From: Arthrobacter sp. ISL-5
GTDB taxonomy: Bacteria; Actinomycetota; Actinomycetes; Actinomycetales; Micrococcaceae
Reading direction: 5' to 3'
NCBI RefSeq assembly: GCF_018613835.1
Contig: NZ_JAGGPM010000025.1
Location: forward strand, 92,460-156,459
Length of the DNA: 64,000 bases
The position numbers and the translations under genes were made by a program. Below the pieces are notes generated by a model. It was not told the origin of the DNA and searched no databases. It saw nothing but the letters and a program-made list of their open reading frames with translations. Shown piece after piece: positions 1-8,025 of the stretch (position 1 is the stretch's first letter; each line of letters begins with the position of its first letter).

Positions 1-269
1 TTTTCGAGGGAACCTGCCTCGATTTCGTGGATCCCGTCCAGCACCTTGACGTCCAGCCCGAGCTCGCGGCCAAGGGGCCTGGCCGTGACCTGGGTCCGGA
101 GCAGGGTGGAGGCATACAGCGCGCTGATCGGCTCATTCGCCAGTGCCTTCGGCAGCGCCTCGGCCTGGCGCTCGCCGAGCTCGGTCAGTCCGGGTCCGGG
201 GTGTGCCGTGTCCAGCTGCCCCAGCACGTTTCCGGGGGTCTCTCCGTGGCGGATGAGGAGGAGCCTCAT
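1..269 (-). CDS. Histidine phosphatase family protein, C-terminus cut by window edge
   Basis: The protein begins MRLLLIRHGETPGN, the RHG phosphohistidine motif of the phosphoglycerate-mutase/histidine phosphatase superfamily, placed at the very N-terminus as is usual. The stretch GLTELGERQAEAL and the later HEIEAG fit the same fold. Only about 89 residues are present because the gene runs off the left edge, so the substrate cannot be assigned; members include sugar-phosphate phosphatases and cobalamin or acid phosphatases. The ATG is preceded by an AAAAGGAA Shine-Dalgarno-like stretch. It lies downstream of purB on the same strand, with a strong hairpin between them, so it is probably a separate transcript. 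Confidence 0.88.
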   Translation of the reverse strand, partial: MRLLLIRHGETPGNVLGQLDTAHPGPGLTELGERQAEALPKALANEPISALYASTLLRTQVTARPLGRELGLDVKVLDGIHEIEAGSLE

Positions 270-340
270 GGTACGCATTCCTTTTCGTCGTCGTGAAGGT
301 GAGCGGGCACTTTCGCGGAAAGCTGCCGGGGTAACGGAAA

Positions 341-368
341 CGGTGCCGGGCAGCGAAGCCCGGCACCG
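341..368 (-). terminator. Intrinsic terminator of purB
   Basis: A perfect 11-bp stem (341-351 with 358-368) with a 6-nt loop starts ten bases past the purB stop codon. On the minus strand it is followed by TTTCCGTT, a weak U-tract. Position, stem quality and orientation support termination of purB. Confidence 0.8.
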
Positions 369-377
369 CCGTCGTGC

Positions 378-1820
378 TTATTTGAGGTGGTCCACCAGCT
401 GGTCGGCGATGCCCGTGTACTTGCCGGGCGTCAGGGCCAGCAGCCGGGCTTCCGCCTCCGGTGAGAGCCCCAGGCCCTGGACGAACTCCTGCATGCGGGC
501 GGCGTCCACGCGCTGGCCGCGCGTGAGGTCCTTGAGCCGCTCGTAGGGGTTCTCCATGCCTTCGACGCCGGCAATCGCCTCGGCGCGCATGACCATCTGG
601 ATTGCTTCGCCCAGGACTTCCCAGTTGGTGTCGAGGTCTCCGGCGAGCACGTCCTCGGCCACGTCAAGGCGGTCCAGGCCCTTGGCCACGTTGGAGATCG
701 CCAGCAGCGAGTGGCCGAACGCCACGCCGATGTTGCGCTGGCTGGAGGAGTCCGTGAGGTCGCGCTGCCACCGGGAAGTGACAAGCGTGGAGCCCAGTAC
801 ATCCAGGAGCCCGGAGGAGATTTCCAGGTTGGCCTCGGCATTTTCGAAGCGGATCGGGTTGACCTTGTGCGGCATCGTGGAGGAACCGGTGGCGCCGGCT
901 ACTGGGATCTGCGCAAAGTAGCCGATGGAGATGTAGCTCCAGATGTCCGTGCAGACATTGTGCAGGATCCGGTTGAAGCGGGCCACGTCGGCGTACAGCT
1001 CGGCTTGCCAGTCGTGGCTCTCGATCTGCGTGGTCAGCGGGTTCCAGGTCAGGCCCAGGCCCTCGACGAACGACTTGGAAACCTGCTGCCAGTCAGCGCC
1101 CGGGACGGAGGCCACGTGGGCGGCGTAGGTGCCGGTGGCGCCGTTGATCTTGCCGAGGTATTCGGTCTTGGCAATGCGGTCCAGCTGGCGCGTGAGGCGG
1201 TGGGCGATGACGGCGAGTTCCTTGCCCAGCGTGGTGGGCGTGGCAGGCTGGCCGTGGGTGCGGGACAGCATGGGCACGGAGCGGTTCTCTTCGGCCATCT
1301 TGCTGATCTGGGCCACGAGCGCCTTGGCGGCGGGCAGCCACACGTCCTCCACAGCACCCTTCACGCCGAGGGCGTAGGCGAGGTTGTTGATGTCCTCGGA
1401 GGTGCAGCCGAAGTGCACCATGGCCGTGAGGTGCTCAATGCCGATGGCCGGCAGGCGCCGGGCGATGTAGTACTCCACGGCCTTCACGTCGTGGACCGTC
1501 ACGGCTTCGATTTCGGCGAGCTCCGCGACCGATGCCGCGTCGAATTCGGTGACGATCCTGCGGAGCTGCTCCCGCTGCTCTTCGGTGAGTGGGCCGGCGC
1601 CGGGGAGGACGTTGTTGCTGGTCAGGTGGATGAGCCACTCCACCTCGACGGCGACGCGGTCGCGGTTGAGGGCGGCCTCGGACAGGTAGTCCACGAGGGG
1701 CGCGACGGCGGGCTGGTAGCGGCCGTCCAGCGGGCCGAGCGCAATCTTTTCCGGCGACGCGGCGAGGGCCAGGCGTCCGGAGGGCGTACGGGTGTCAGCT
1801 GTGGCGGCAGTTTCAGGCAT
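378..1820 (-). CDS. purB: Adenylosuccinate lyase
   Basis: A 480-residue fumarase/aspartase-superfamily lyase. It catalyses two steps: SAICAR to AICAR plus fumarate in purine synthesis, and adenylosuccinate to AMP plus fumarate. The superfamily signature SSTMPHKVNPIRFENAE is intact, and the upstream segments SRTHGQPATPTTLGKE and HFGCTSEDINNLAYAL carry the expected active-site histidine and serine/threonine region. The N-terminal LGPLDGRYQ is typical of PurB. Length matches the family. The gene stands alone here, with no other pur gene adjacent, and ends at a strong terminator. Confidence 0.97.
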   Translation of the reverse strand: MPETAATADTRTPSGRLALAASPEKIALGPLDGRYQPAVAPLVDYLSEAALNRDRVAVEVEWLIHLTSNNVLPGAGPLTEEQREQLRRIVTEFDAASVAELAEIEAVTVHDVKAVEYYIARRLPAIGIEHLTAMVHFGCTSEDINNLAYALGVKGAVEDVWLPAAKALVAQISKMAEENRSVPMLSRTHGQPATPTTLGKELAVIAHRLTRQLDRIAKTEYLGKINGATGTYAAHVASVPGADWQQVSKSFVEGLGLTWNPLTTQIESHDWQAELYADVARFNRILHNVCTDIWSYISIGYFAQIPVAGATGSSTMPHKVNPIRFENAEANLEISSGLLDVLGSTLVTSRWQRDLTDSSSQRNIGVAFGHSLLAISNVAKGLDRLDVAEDVLAGDLDTNWEVLGEAIQMVMRAEAIAGVEGMENPYERLKDLTRGQRVDAARMQEFVQGLGLSPEAEARLLALTPGKYTGIADQLVDHLK

Positions 1821-1980
1821 GCCCTGATTCTTTCATGAACTCCAGCGACCGCTGAAGCTCGCGGTGCGTTGTGACTTCTCCCCCACAGCCTGTGCCGGAA
1901 GCGCCTTTCCACATAGCCGACGGCGGCCGTTCCGGAGCGCTGCCGGACTCCGTAGCGTCGTGGGCAGGAGGGAACGGGCG

Positions 1981-2048
1981 GGTGCCCGGTCCGGCGGGTG
2001 CCCGGTCCGGCAGAAGCCTAGTGCGGCAGAAGCCCGGCGCGGCAGAAG
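1981..2048. repeat. Short tandem duplications upstream of the WXG-like gene
   Basis: GGTGCCCGGTCCGG occurs at 1981-1994 and again at 1997-2010 (period 16), followed by three copies of CGGCAGAAG at 15-16 base spacing up to 2048. This GC-rich block fills the gap between the purB start and the ribosome binding site (GGAGG at 2051-2055) of the next gene. No function is evident; slipped-strand duplication is the simplest explanation. Confidence 0.75.
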
Positions 2049-2064
2049 AGGGAGGAGCATCCGG

Positions 2065-2370
2065 ATGAGTGCCAGCATCACCGCGGCTGATGCCGCGGCG
2101 TGTTCGTCACGCAGCTTTGAAGTTCAGTTGCTGGCCGGGCGCCTGGAGGCGTGCACGGCACGGCTTGAGGAGGTGCTTTCACGGCTTACGCGGCTGCAGC
2201 TGTCAGACTGGCAGTCGCCGGCGGGCAGGGCATACCGGGAAACGGCAGGGCTGCAGGTCGCAGCCCTGCGCCGGGCCGGCGAGCAGATGGACTCGGCCGC
2301 TGCGTCCGTGCGAAGACACGCCAACAATGTGTCTCTGTCCTCCCCGCGGAATGCGGCAGGCGGGTTCTGA
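2065..2370 (+). CDS. WXG100-like small helical protein
   Basis: 101 residues, predicted almost entirely alpha-helical. The centre reads LQLSDWQSPAGRAYRE: a tryptophan, then Ser-Pro-Ala-Gly and an aromatic residue, followed by a long amphipathic helix ending near VRRHANNV. This is the layout of the ESAT-6/WXG100 family of type VII secretion substrates and chaperone-like partners, with the W-x-G turn relaxed to W-Q-S. The ATG has GGAGG 9 bases upstream. Its stop TGA overlaps the ATG of the next gene by one base (TGATG), implying translational coupling with the lipase-like protein. Assignment to WXG100 is inference from pattern; no secretion machinery lies in the window. Confidence 0.6.
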   Translation: MSASITAADAAACSSRSFEVQLLAGRLEACTARLEEVLSRLTRLQLSDWQSPAGRAYRETAGLQVAALRRAGEQMDSAAASVRRHANNVSLSSPRNAAGGF

Positions 2371-3845
2371 TGGCCGAGCTAACGCCGCCGGGGAGCGGGG
2401 GACCGCTGCGGCCGGTTGAGCCGGCCTCGGACGGATTCCTTGCGGTGCGCGGCGGTGTAGGCGGAATCGCTTTCCAGCTGGAGGAGCTCGCAGCAGGAGC
2501 GATCGAGCTGGACGGCCTCGCCCGGGAACTGTCTTCTGTGGAGCTTGATGCCTATAAGGTCTGGACGGAGCTGGGCCCCTACCAGAACGATCCGCCGTCC
2601 AGCGGGCTGGAAACAGTCACGGCCGTCTGGGAAGGACGGCGTGCGGTCGCCGCCGTGCGCGAGGAACTGCAGGAGATCGCAAGCCAGGTTCAGGCCTGCC
2701 AGCGGGACTATGACGTTGCCGAACAGCGAAGCGTGGCAGGCCTCCGCTCCGGCGCCGATGCGCTCAGGCTCCTGCCGGCCCAATTGACGGATCTGCATCT
2801 CGGTGGTCTCGGCGACCCCTTCCGCGCGGACTTCAGCAGGCTGCTGAACCGGGACGGCATGGAGGAGTTGACGGGCAACTACCCGGTCATCCTTTGCCTA
2901 TTGGGGGTGAATTCCCAGGCCATCCTCGGGGCTGTCACCATGGCGGCGGCCACCGGGATGAAGGGATCCGGCGTCCCCGACGTCATCCGCATGCTTGCCG
3001 GCGGCGTGATGCCGCAACTCAGGCCCCGCCCTGTCACAGCTACGGCAACTTCCGCTTCGGTGATCACCCTTGATGCCTCTCCTGCCGGCCTGCTGGCCAG
3101 GGCTAGGGCTGTGGACGAGGACGGCCGAGGCAAGATCGAGGTCATCAGGACGGAACACGGCGGTCGGGAGGCTTTCGTTGTCATCGTTCCCGGCACGCAG
3201 CCGGGTGACGCCGGCGGTCCGAACCCCTTCGACGAGCACGGCATCGCCGAAGGCCTGGGATACGGCTCTGCACACACGAGTGCCGCGATCCGGGAGGCAC
3301 TGCGGCAGGCCGGCGCGGAGGCCGGTGCGCAGGTTGTGGCCGTTGGCTACAGCCAGGGCGGAATCCACGCCATGAACCTCAGCCAAGACAAGGCCTTCCT
3401 CGCGGACTACGACCTCAAGTACGTGCTGACGGCAGGATCGCCGGTGGGCGGCATCAATCCCGAGCCCGGGATCAGCAGCCTGCATCTGGAACATCGCCAG
3501 GACTGGGTTCCGGGAGCGGACGGGGCGCCTGGCTCGGATACCCGGGACCGCGTCACGGTCACACTCCAAAACCGGGTGCTGACGCCCATGGGGGAGGATC
3601 CCGGCCTGGGCCCCGGCCACAGGCTGACCAACTATGAAGCCGGGGCCCGGGCGGTCTCGGCCAGCGGCGACCCGTCCCTCGTGGCGTCCACGGCCGTGCT
3701 TGCGGGAGTCGTGGGGTCCGGCGGAGCGGCCACCGCCACGCGCTTCCAGCTGGTCCGCACTCCGAAGCCGCAGGAACCGGGGCGCCCCGACGTGGCTGCG
3801 CGCCCCGTCGAAAAGTCGGATATCCGGCCGCCGGGCGGCCGGTAG
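2370..3845 (+). CDS. Putative type VII-linked alpha/beta hydrolase (lipase-like)
   Basis: 491 residues. Residues about 30-145 form a charged helical region with periodic Leu/Ala and a central W, resembling the N-terminal targeting half of WXG/LXG-type exported proteins. Residues about 265-420 are an alpha/beta hydrolase: oxyanion strand FVVIVPGTQPGD, nucleophile elbow VGYSQGGI (Ser328), acid HRQDWVPGADG (Asp378) and general base GPGHRLTNY (His417), giving a full Ser-Asp-His triad. There is no signal peptide. It is translationally coupled to the WXG-like gene, a pairing seen between T7SS chaperone-like partners and effectors, so export by type VII secretion is inferred. An intracellular esterase is the alternative. 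The C-terminal 60 residues are Pro/Arg-rich and look disordered. Confidence 0.6.
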   Translation: MAELTPPGSGGPLRPVEPASDGFLAVRGGVGGIAFQLEELAAGAIELDGLARELSSVELDAYKVWTELGPYQNDPPSSGLETVTAVWEGRRAVAAVREELQEIASQVQACQRDYDVAEQRSVAGLRSGADALRLLPAQLTDLHLGGLGDPFRADFSRLLNRDGMEELTGNYPVILCLLGVNSQAILGAVTMAAATGMKGSGVPDVIRMLAGGVMPQLRPRPVTATATSASVITLDASPAGLLARARAVDEDGRGKIEVIRTEHGGREAFVVIVPGTQPGDAGGPNPFDEHGIAEGLGYGSAHTSAAIREALRQAGAEAGAQVVAVGYSQGGIHAMNLSQDKAFLADYDLKYVLTAGSPVGGINPEPGISSLHLEHRQDWVPGADGAPGSDTRDRVTVTLQNRVLTPMGEDPGLGPGHRLTNYEAGARAVSASGDPSLVASTAVLAGVVGSGGAATATRFQLVRTPKPQEPGRPDVAARPVEKSDIRPPGGR

Positions 3846-3888
3846 CTGGGTTCCGCGGCCGCGCTGTCCGGCGGCGGCTATTGGCGGC

Positions 3889-3973
3889 GGGCGGGCGTGC
3901 GGCGAGATACGCCGGGCCGGGGTGTGGCGCGGTACGCCGGGCGGGCGTGCGGCGAGATACGCCGGGCCGGGGT
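3889..3973. repeat. 50-bp-period direct repeat at a gene border
   Basis: A 35-base segment (3889-3923) recurs identically at 3939-3973, the copies offset by 50 bases. Both read GGGCGGGCGTGCGGCGAGAT and onward. The second copy ends exactly at the stop codon of the minus-strand holin-family gene. The block separates two convergent genes and has no T-tract, so it looks like a tandem duplication rather than a terminator. Confidence 0.8.
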
Positions 3974-4401
3974 TACCGGTGGCGGGCCCCCGGAATCCTG
4001 TCGGCCACGAGGGAAATGATGGTGATGATGATGGCCGCCAACACGGCCGTCCAGAAGAAGGAGTCGATGGTGAAATGCACCGGCGTGTAGCTGCTGATCC
4101 AGGACGTCAGGTAGAGCATGGCTGCGTTGATCACAATCGTGAACAGCCCCAGCGTGAGGATGGTGATGGGGAGGGAGAGGAAACTGACCACGGGCCGCAC
4201 GAAGGCGTTCACCACCCCGAAAATAAGGCCGATGAACAGGTAGGCCAGGATGACGCCGACCGCATCGGTTCCCTGGCTGACACCTGAGTTCGCCACCGCC
4301 TCGGTGGTGGCCGACGTCGAGATGTCCAGCCCGGGCAGAATCCAGCTGGCAACCCACAGCGCCAAGCCGTTGATGAGGACGCGCATGATGAAAGACCGCA
4401 T
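3973..4401 (-). CDS. Phage holin family (DUF360-type) membrane protein
   Basis: 142 residues with four predicted membrane segments: INGLALWVASWILPG near the N-terminus, GVILAYLFIGLIFGVVNAF, a central pair around LSLPITILTLGLFTIVINAAMLYLTSW, and FFWTAVLAAIIITIISLV at the C-terminus. The internal RPVVSFLSLPITILTLGLF motif is typical of the chromosomal 4-TM family that databases call phage holin family 4 superfamily IV. No phage genes are nearby and lytic activity has not been shown for such chromosomal members. The start is uncertain: ATG at 4401 or 4386, neither with a convincing ribosome binding site. Confidence 0.8.
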   Translation of the reverse strand: MRSFIMRVLINGLALWVASWILPGLDISTSATTEAVANSGVSQGTDAVGVILAYLFIGLIFGVVNAFVRPVVSFLSLPITILTLGLFTIVINAAMLYLTSWISSYTPVHFTIDSFFWTAVLAAIIITIISLVADRIPGARHR

Positions 4402-4462
4402 GCGCCCATGCTGTCACATCGCGGGAGGGCATGGCCGGATGCCGCGAAGTAGGCTGGTTGGC

Positions 4463-5581
4463 ATGACTTCATCAGAGACCACCGCGGGCAGCGTCAGGCC
4501 GAGACCGGTTGTTGACCGGCTGCCACGCTACGCCGCAGGCAAGCCGCCCGTCGCCGTCGACGGCCTGGCCAGCTACAAACTGTCGTCCAACGAAAACCCG
4601 CTGCCGCCGATTCCCGCCGTCGCCGAGGCCATCGCCGCCCAGACCGACTTCAACCGCTACCCGGACCCGCTGAGCACCAAGCTGCGGACCGCGCTCGCCG
4701 ACTTCCTTGACGTGCCCGCCGAGGACATCGTGACCGGAGCGGGCAGCCTCGGGGCGCTCAACCAGCTCCTGACCACCTTTGCCGGCCAGAACGACGACGG
4801 TAAAGCCGACGAAGTGATCTACGCGTGGCGTTCCTTCGAGGCCTATCCCATCTGTGTTGGCCTGGCCGGGGCCGAGAGTGTCCGGATTCCGCTGACGCCG
4901 GACGGCCGCCACGATCTCGACGCCATGGCGGCCGCCGTGACCGTGCGCACCAAGGTGATCCTGCTGTGCACCCCGAACAATCCCACCGGCCCGATCATCA
5001 CCGCCGAGGAAACGGAGCGGTTCATCAACGCTGTTCCCTCGGACGTCGTTGTGGTCATCGATGAGGCCTACCAGGAGTTCGTTCGGGCGGAAGACGCCGT
5101 GGACGGCATCCGGATGTACCGGAAATACTCGAACGTCGTGGTGCTCCGGACCTTCTCGAAGGCGCACGGCCTCGCCGGCCTCCGCGTGGGCTACAGCATT
5201 TCCCAGCCGGAACTCACGCAGTACCTGCGCGTGTCCGCCACGCCGTTCGCGGTGTCCCAGATCGCGGAGCAGGCCGCCGTGGTGTCACTCCAGAATTTTG
5301 ACCAGGTTGTAGAAAGGGTACAAAGCCTGGTGGATGAGCGGGACCGCGTGACGGCCGGTCTTCGGGAACTGGGCTGGTTCGTTCCGGAGGCGCAGGGGAA
5401 CTTTGTGTGGCTGAATCTGGGCGAGAACAGCACCGAGTTCGCCCAGCTGGCGGCGGAACGCGCCCTCTCCGTGCGTGCCTTCGGCAACGAGGGCGTCCGG
5501 GTCAGCATCGGCGAGGTGGAGGCCAACACCCGCTTCCTCGAGCTCTGTTCGATCTATACAAAACCCCCGCGGCGTTCCTAG
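4463..5581 (+). CDS. HisC-type aminotransferase (histidinol-phosphate/aromatic)
   Basis: 372 residues, fold-type I PLP aminotransferase. It has YKLSSNENPLPP at the N-terminus, the pocket motif CTPNNPTGPI, the cofactor aspartate in VVVIDEAYQEF and the Schiff-base lysine in TFSKAHGLAGLRVGY. This is the HisC/Pat subfamily, which converts histidinol phosphate to imidazole acetol phosphate or transaminates aromatic keto acids. The gene is not inside a his operon, which favours the aromatic (Pat-like) role, but sequence alone does not decide. ATG 4463 was chosen because homology begins just after it; an in-frame extension upstream runs antisense through the holin gene. Confidence 0.85.
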   Translation: MTSSETTAGSVRPRPVVDRLPRYAAGKPPVAVDGLASYKLSSNENPLPPIPAVAEAIAAQTDFNRYPDPLSTKLRTALADFLDVPAEDIVTGAGSLGALNQLLTTFAGQNDDGKADEVIYAWRSFEAYPICVGLAGAESVRIPLTPDGRHDLDAMAAAVTVRTKVILLCTPNNPTGPIITAEETERFINAVPSDVVVVIDEAYQEFVRAEDAVDGIRMYRKYSNVVVLRTFSKAHGLAGLRVGYSISQPELTQYLRVSATPFAVSQIAEQAAVVSLQNFDQVVERVQSLVDERDRVTAGLRELGWFVPEAQGNFVWLNLGENSTEFAQLAAERALSVRAFGNEGVRVSIGEVEANTRFLELCSIYTKPPRRS

Positions 5582-5654
5582 CGGTTAACAAACGCGCCTC
5601 GGTGGTTACGCCGGATAAAGTAAGGAACAGTAAGCCAGAAATATATGCCGCAGC

Positions 5655-5712
5655 CGGAATGCATTCCGAATGAGGCATGTATCCCAGCGACATTGCAACG
5701 CATCCGGATGCG
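5655..5712 (+). promoter_or_regulatory. Two perfect palindromes in the bkd leader
   Basis: CGGAATGCATTCCG (5655-5668) and CGCATCCGGATGCG (5699-5712) are each perfect 14-bp palindromes, their centres 44 bases apart (about four helical turns). They lie in the 148-base gap before the bkdA ribosome binding site. Same-face spacing suggests a dimeric or oligomeric repressor or activator, plausibly of the Lrp/AsnC type often tied to branched-chain keto-acid genes. No cognate regulator is adjacent, so this is inference. Confidence 0.5.
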
Positions 5713-5729
5713 GCAAGCAAGGAGACGGT

Positions 5730-6962
5730 ATGGGCGCCACACATCTGCCCTCCACCGAGTTCGACGGAACAGGATTGGACGACCAGCTCGAGGCGGAGGC
5801 CGAGGCTGTCCTTGGCGAGCCGGCGGCCGAGATGGTCCAGTTACTGGGCCCCGACGGGACTCTCGGCACGGACTCCGTGTTCTCCGAGTACGCCGAACGG
5901 CTGGATGCGGAGAAGCTTCGCGGCTTCTACGCCGACATGGCCGCCATCCGGCGCTTCGACCAGGAGGCCACGGCGCTCCAGCGCCAGGGCCAGCTGGCGC
6001 TCTGGGTTCCACTGACCGGCCAGGAAGCGGCGCAGATCGGCTCCGGCCGGGCCAGCCAGCCGCAGGATTACATCTTCCCGACATACCGTGAGCACGGCGT
6101 GGCCCTCACCCGGAATGTGGACCTGGCCGAACTCCTCCGGCAGTTCCGCGGCATCTCCAACGGCGGCTGGAACCCCAAGGACACGAACTTCCACCTGTAC
6201 ACGCTGGTTCTTGCTGCCCAGACGCCCCATGCCGTCGGCTATGCCATGGGGATCCAGCGCGACCAGCGGCTCGCGGAGGCCAACGGCCTGGCGGAGTCCG
6301 GAACGGCTGAACCGAAGGCCGCCGTCATGGTCTATTTCGGCGACGGCGCCAGCTCCGAGGGCGACGTCCATGAGTCCATGGTGTTTGCGTCCTCCTACAA
6401 CGCGCCGGTGGTCTTCTTCTGCCAGAACAACCACTGGGCCATTTCCGTGCCCACCGCCGTGCAGACCCGCATTCCGCTATCCAACCGCGCCAAGGGCTAC
6501 GGCTTCCCGGGCATCCGGGTGGACGGCAACGACGTCATCGCCGTGCACGCCGTCACCGAGTGGGCGCTCGAGCACGCGCGCCAGGGCAACGGCCCGGTGC
6601 TGATCGAGGCCTTCACCTACCGCGTCGGAGCGCACACGACCGCGGACGATCCCACGAAGTACCGCGAGTCCTCGGAAGAGGCGCTCTGGCGGGCCAAGGA
6701 TCCGCTGGAGCGGCTGGAGAAATACCTCCGCACCGAGGGCATGGCCGACGACGCCTTCTTCGAGCAGGTGGCCGCGGACGGCAACGAACTCGCCGCCTAC
6801 ATCCGCAAATCCACCTACGAATCCGACACCCCGGACATCCGGACGGCGTTCGCCAACACGTACGTGGAGGCGCATCCGCTCGTGGCCGAGGAGCTGGCCT
6901 GGTTCGAGGAATACAGTGCGGGATTCGCCGGCGAGGACGCTGCAGAAGGGGCAGGCAACTGA
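5730..6962 (+). CDS. bkdA: Branched-chain 2-oxoacid dehydrogenase E1 alpha
   Basis: 410 residues. The thiamine-diphosphate motif runs from YFGDGASSEGDVHESM to FFCQNNHWAISVP (GDG...NN). The phosphorylation-loop region around YRVGAHTTADDPTKYR is typical of alpha2beta2 E1 alpha subunits. Actinobacterial pyruvate dehydrogenase normally uses a homodimeric AceE, so a heterotetrameric E1 with its own E2 is best read as the branched-chain keto-acid complex (BkdABC), although pyruvate dehydrogenase is a common automated name. The ATG follows AAGGAG with 5-base spacing. It is coupled to bkdB by a TGATG overlap. The E3 lipoamide dehydrogenase must be encoded elsewhere. Confidence 0.85.
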   Translation: MGATHLPSTEFDGTGLDDQLEAEAEAVLGEPAAEMVQLLGPDGTLGTDSVFSEYAERLDAEKLRGFYADMAAIRRFDQEATALQRQGQLALWVPLTGQEAAQIGSGRASQPQDYIFPTYREHGVALTRNVDLAELLRQFRGISNGGWNPKDTNFHLYTLVLAAQTPHAVGYAMGIQRDQRLAEANGLAESGTAEPKAAVMVYFGDGASSEGDVHESMVFASSYNAPVVFFCQNNHWAISVPTAVQTRIPLSNRAKGYGFPGIRVDGNDVIAVHAVTEWALEHARQGNGPVLIEAFTYRVGAHTTADDPTKYRESSEEALWRAKDPLERLEKYLRTEGMADDAFFEQVAADGNELAAYIRKSTYESDTPDIRTAFANTYVEAHPLVAEELAWFEEYSAGFAGEDAAEGAGN

Positions 6963-7942
6963 TGACCACCATGACCATCGCCAAGGCCATCAACGAAGGC
7001 CTGCGAGCAACCCTCAGCAACAACCCCAAGTCCCTGCTGATGGGCGAGGACATCGGACCGCTCGGCGGCGTCTACCGCGTCACCGACGGCCTGATCGCCG
7101 AATTCGGCGCAGACCGTGTGGTGGACACGCCGCTCGCTGAGTCCGGGATCGTCGGCACGGCGATCGGTCTGGCCCTGCGCGGCTACCTGCCCGTCTGTGA
7201 AATCCAGTTCGACGGCTTCGTCTTCCCGGGCTTCAACCAGATCACCACGCAGCTGGCCAAGATGCATTCCCGCAGCAACGGCAACCTGACCGTTCCCGTG
7301 GTCATCCGCATCCCCTACGGCGGAGGCATCGGCTCGATCGAGCACCACTCCGAATCGCCGGAGGCCCTGTTTGCGCACACCGCCGGGCTCCGCATCATCA
7401 CCCCGTCCAATGCGCACGACGCCTACTGGATGATCCAGCAGGCCGTCGACTGCCAGGACCCGGTCATCGTCTTCGAGCCCAAGCGCCGCTACTGGCTCAA
7501 GGGCGAGGTGGACACCGAGGCTGCCGGCCTGGCCGAGGACCCGTTCAAAGCACACGTGGTCCGCGAAGGAACCGACGCCACCGCGGTGGTCTACGGCCCG
7601 CTGGTTCCCGTGGCCCTCGCGGCCGCCAACGCCGCCGCGGAAGACGGACGCAGCGTCGAAGTCATCGACCTCCGTTCCATCTCGCCGATCGACTTTGACA
7701 CCATCGAAGCGTCGGTCAAGAAAACCGGCCGCCTGATCGTGGCCCATGAGGCCCCCACCTTCGGCGGCATCGGCGGCGAAATCGCAGCGCGGATCAGCGA
7801 ACGGGCGTTCCATTCCCTGGAGGCCCCGGTCATCCGCGTGGGCGGTTTCCACATGCCGTACCCCGTGGCCAAGGTGGAAGAGGATTACCTGCCAGACATC
7901 GACCGCATTCTTGAGGCGCTGGACCGTACCTTCACGTACTGA
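6962..7942 (+). CDS. bkdB: Branched-chain 2-oxoacid dehydrogenase E1 beta
   Basis: 326 residues of the transketolase-like E1 beta family. Characteristic segments are LLMGEDIGPLGGVYRVTDGL, DTPLAESGIVGTAIGLALRG, EIQFDGFVFPGFNQI and RIPYGGGIGSIEHHSESPEA, with a C-terminal transketolase domain around GRLIVAHEAPTFGGIGGEIA. Together with E1 alpha it decarboxylates 2-oxo acids and reductively acylates the lipoyl domain of E2. The first ATG overlaps the bkdA stop; an in-frame ATG nine bases later (MTIAKAINEGL) is an equally good start. Confidence 0.9.
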   Translation: MTTMTIAKAINEGLRATLSNNPKSLLMGEDIGPLGGVYRVTDGLIAEFGADRVVDTPLAESGIVGTAIGLALRGYLPVCEIQFDGFVFPGFNQITTQLAKMHSRSNGNLTVPVVIRIPYGGGIGSIEHHSESPEALFAHTAGLRIITPSNAHDAYWMIQQAVDCQDPVIVFEPKRRYWLKGEVDTEAAGLAEDPFKAHVVREGTDATAVVYGPLVPVALAAANAAAEDGRSVEVIDLRSISPIDFDTIEASVKKTGRLIVAHEAPTFGGIGGEIAARISERAFHSLEAPVIRVGGFHMPYPVAKVEEDYLPDIDRILEALDRTFTY

Positions 7943-8025
7943 CGCCTGAGCCTTACTGTCGCCTTCGCCTACCGACGACTCCGTGCACTGACCGGACCGC
8001 CTGAGCTTTCGAACCCGAGGACACC

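Noticed and set aside
711..1838. Long plus-strand open frame antisense to purB
   Set aside because: Gly/Asp/Val-biased composition is the reverse reading of a high-GC gene; purB is unambiguous on the other strand.
3973..4401. Prophage indicated by the holin-family protein
   Set aside because: No other phage gene, integrase or attachment site is present; the family is common on chromosomes.
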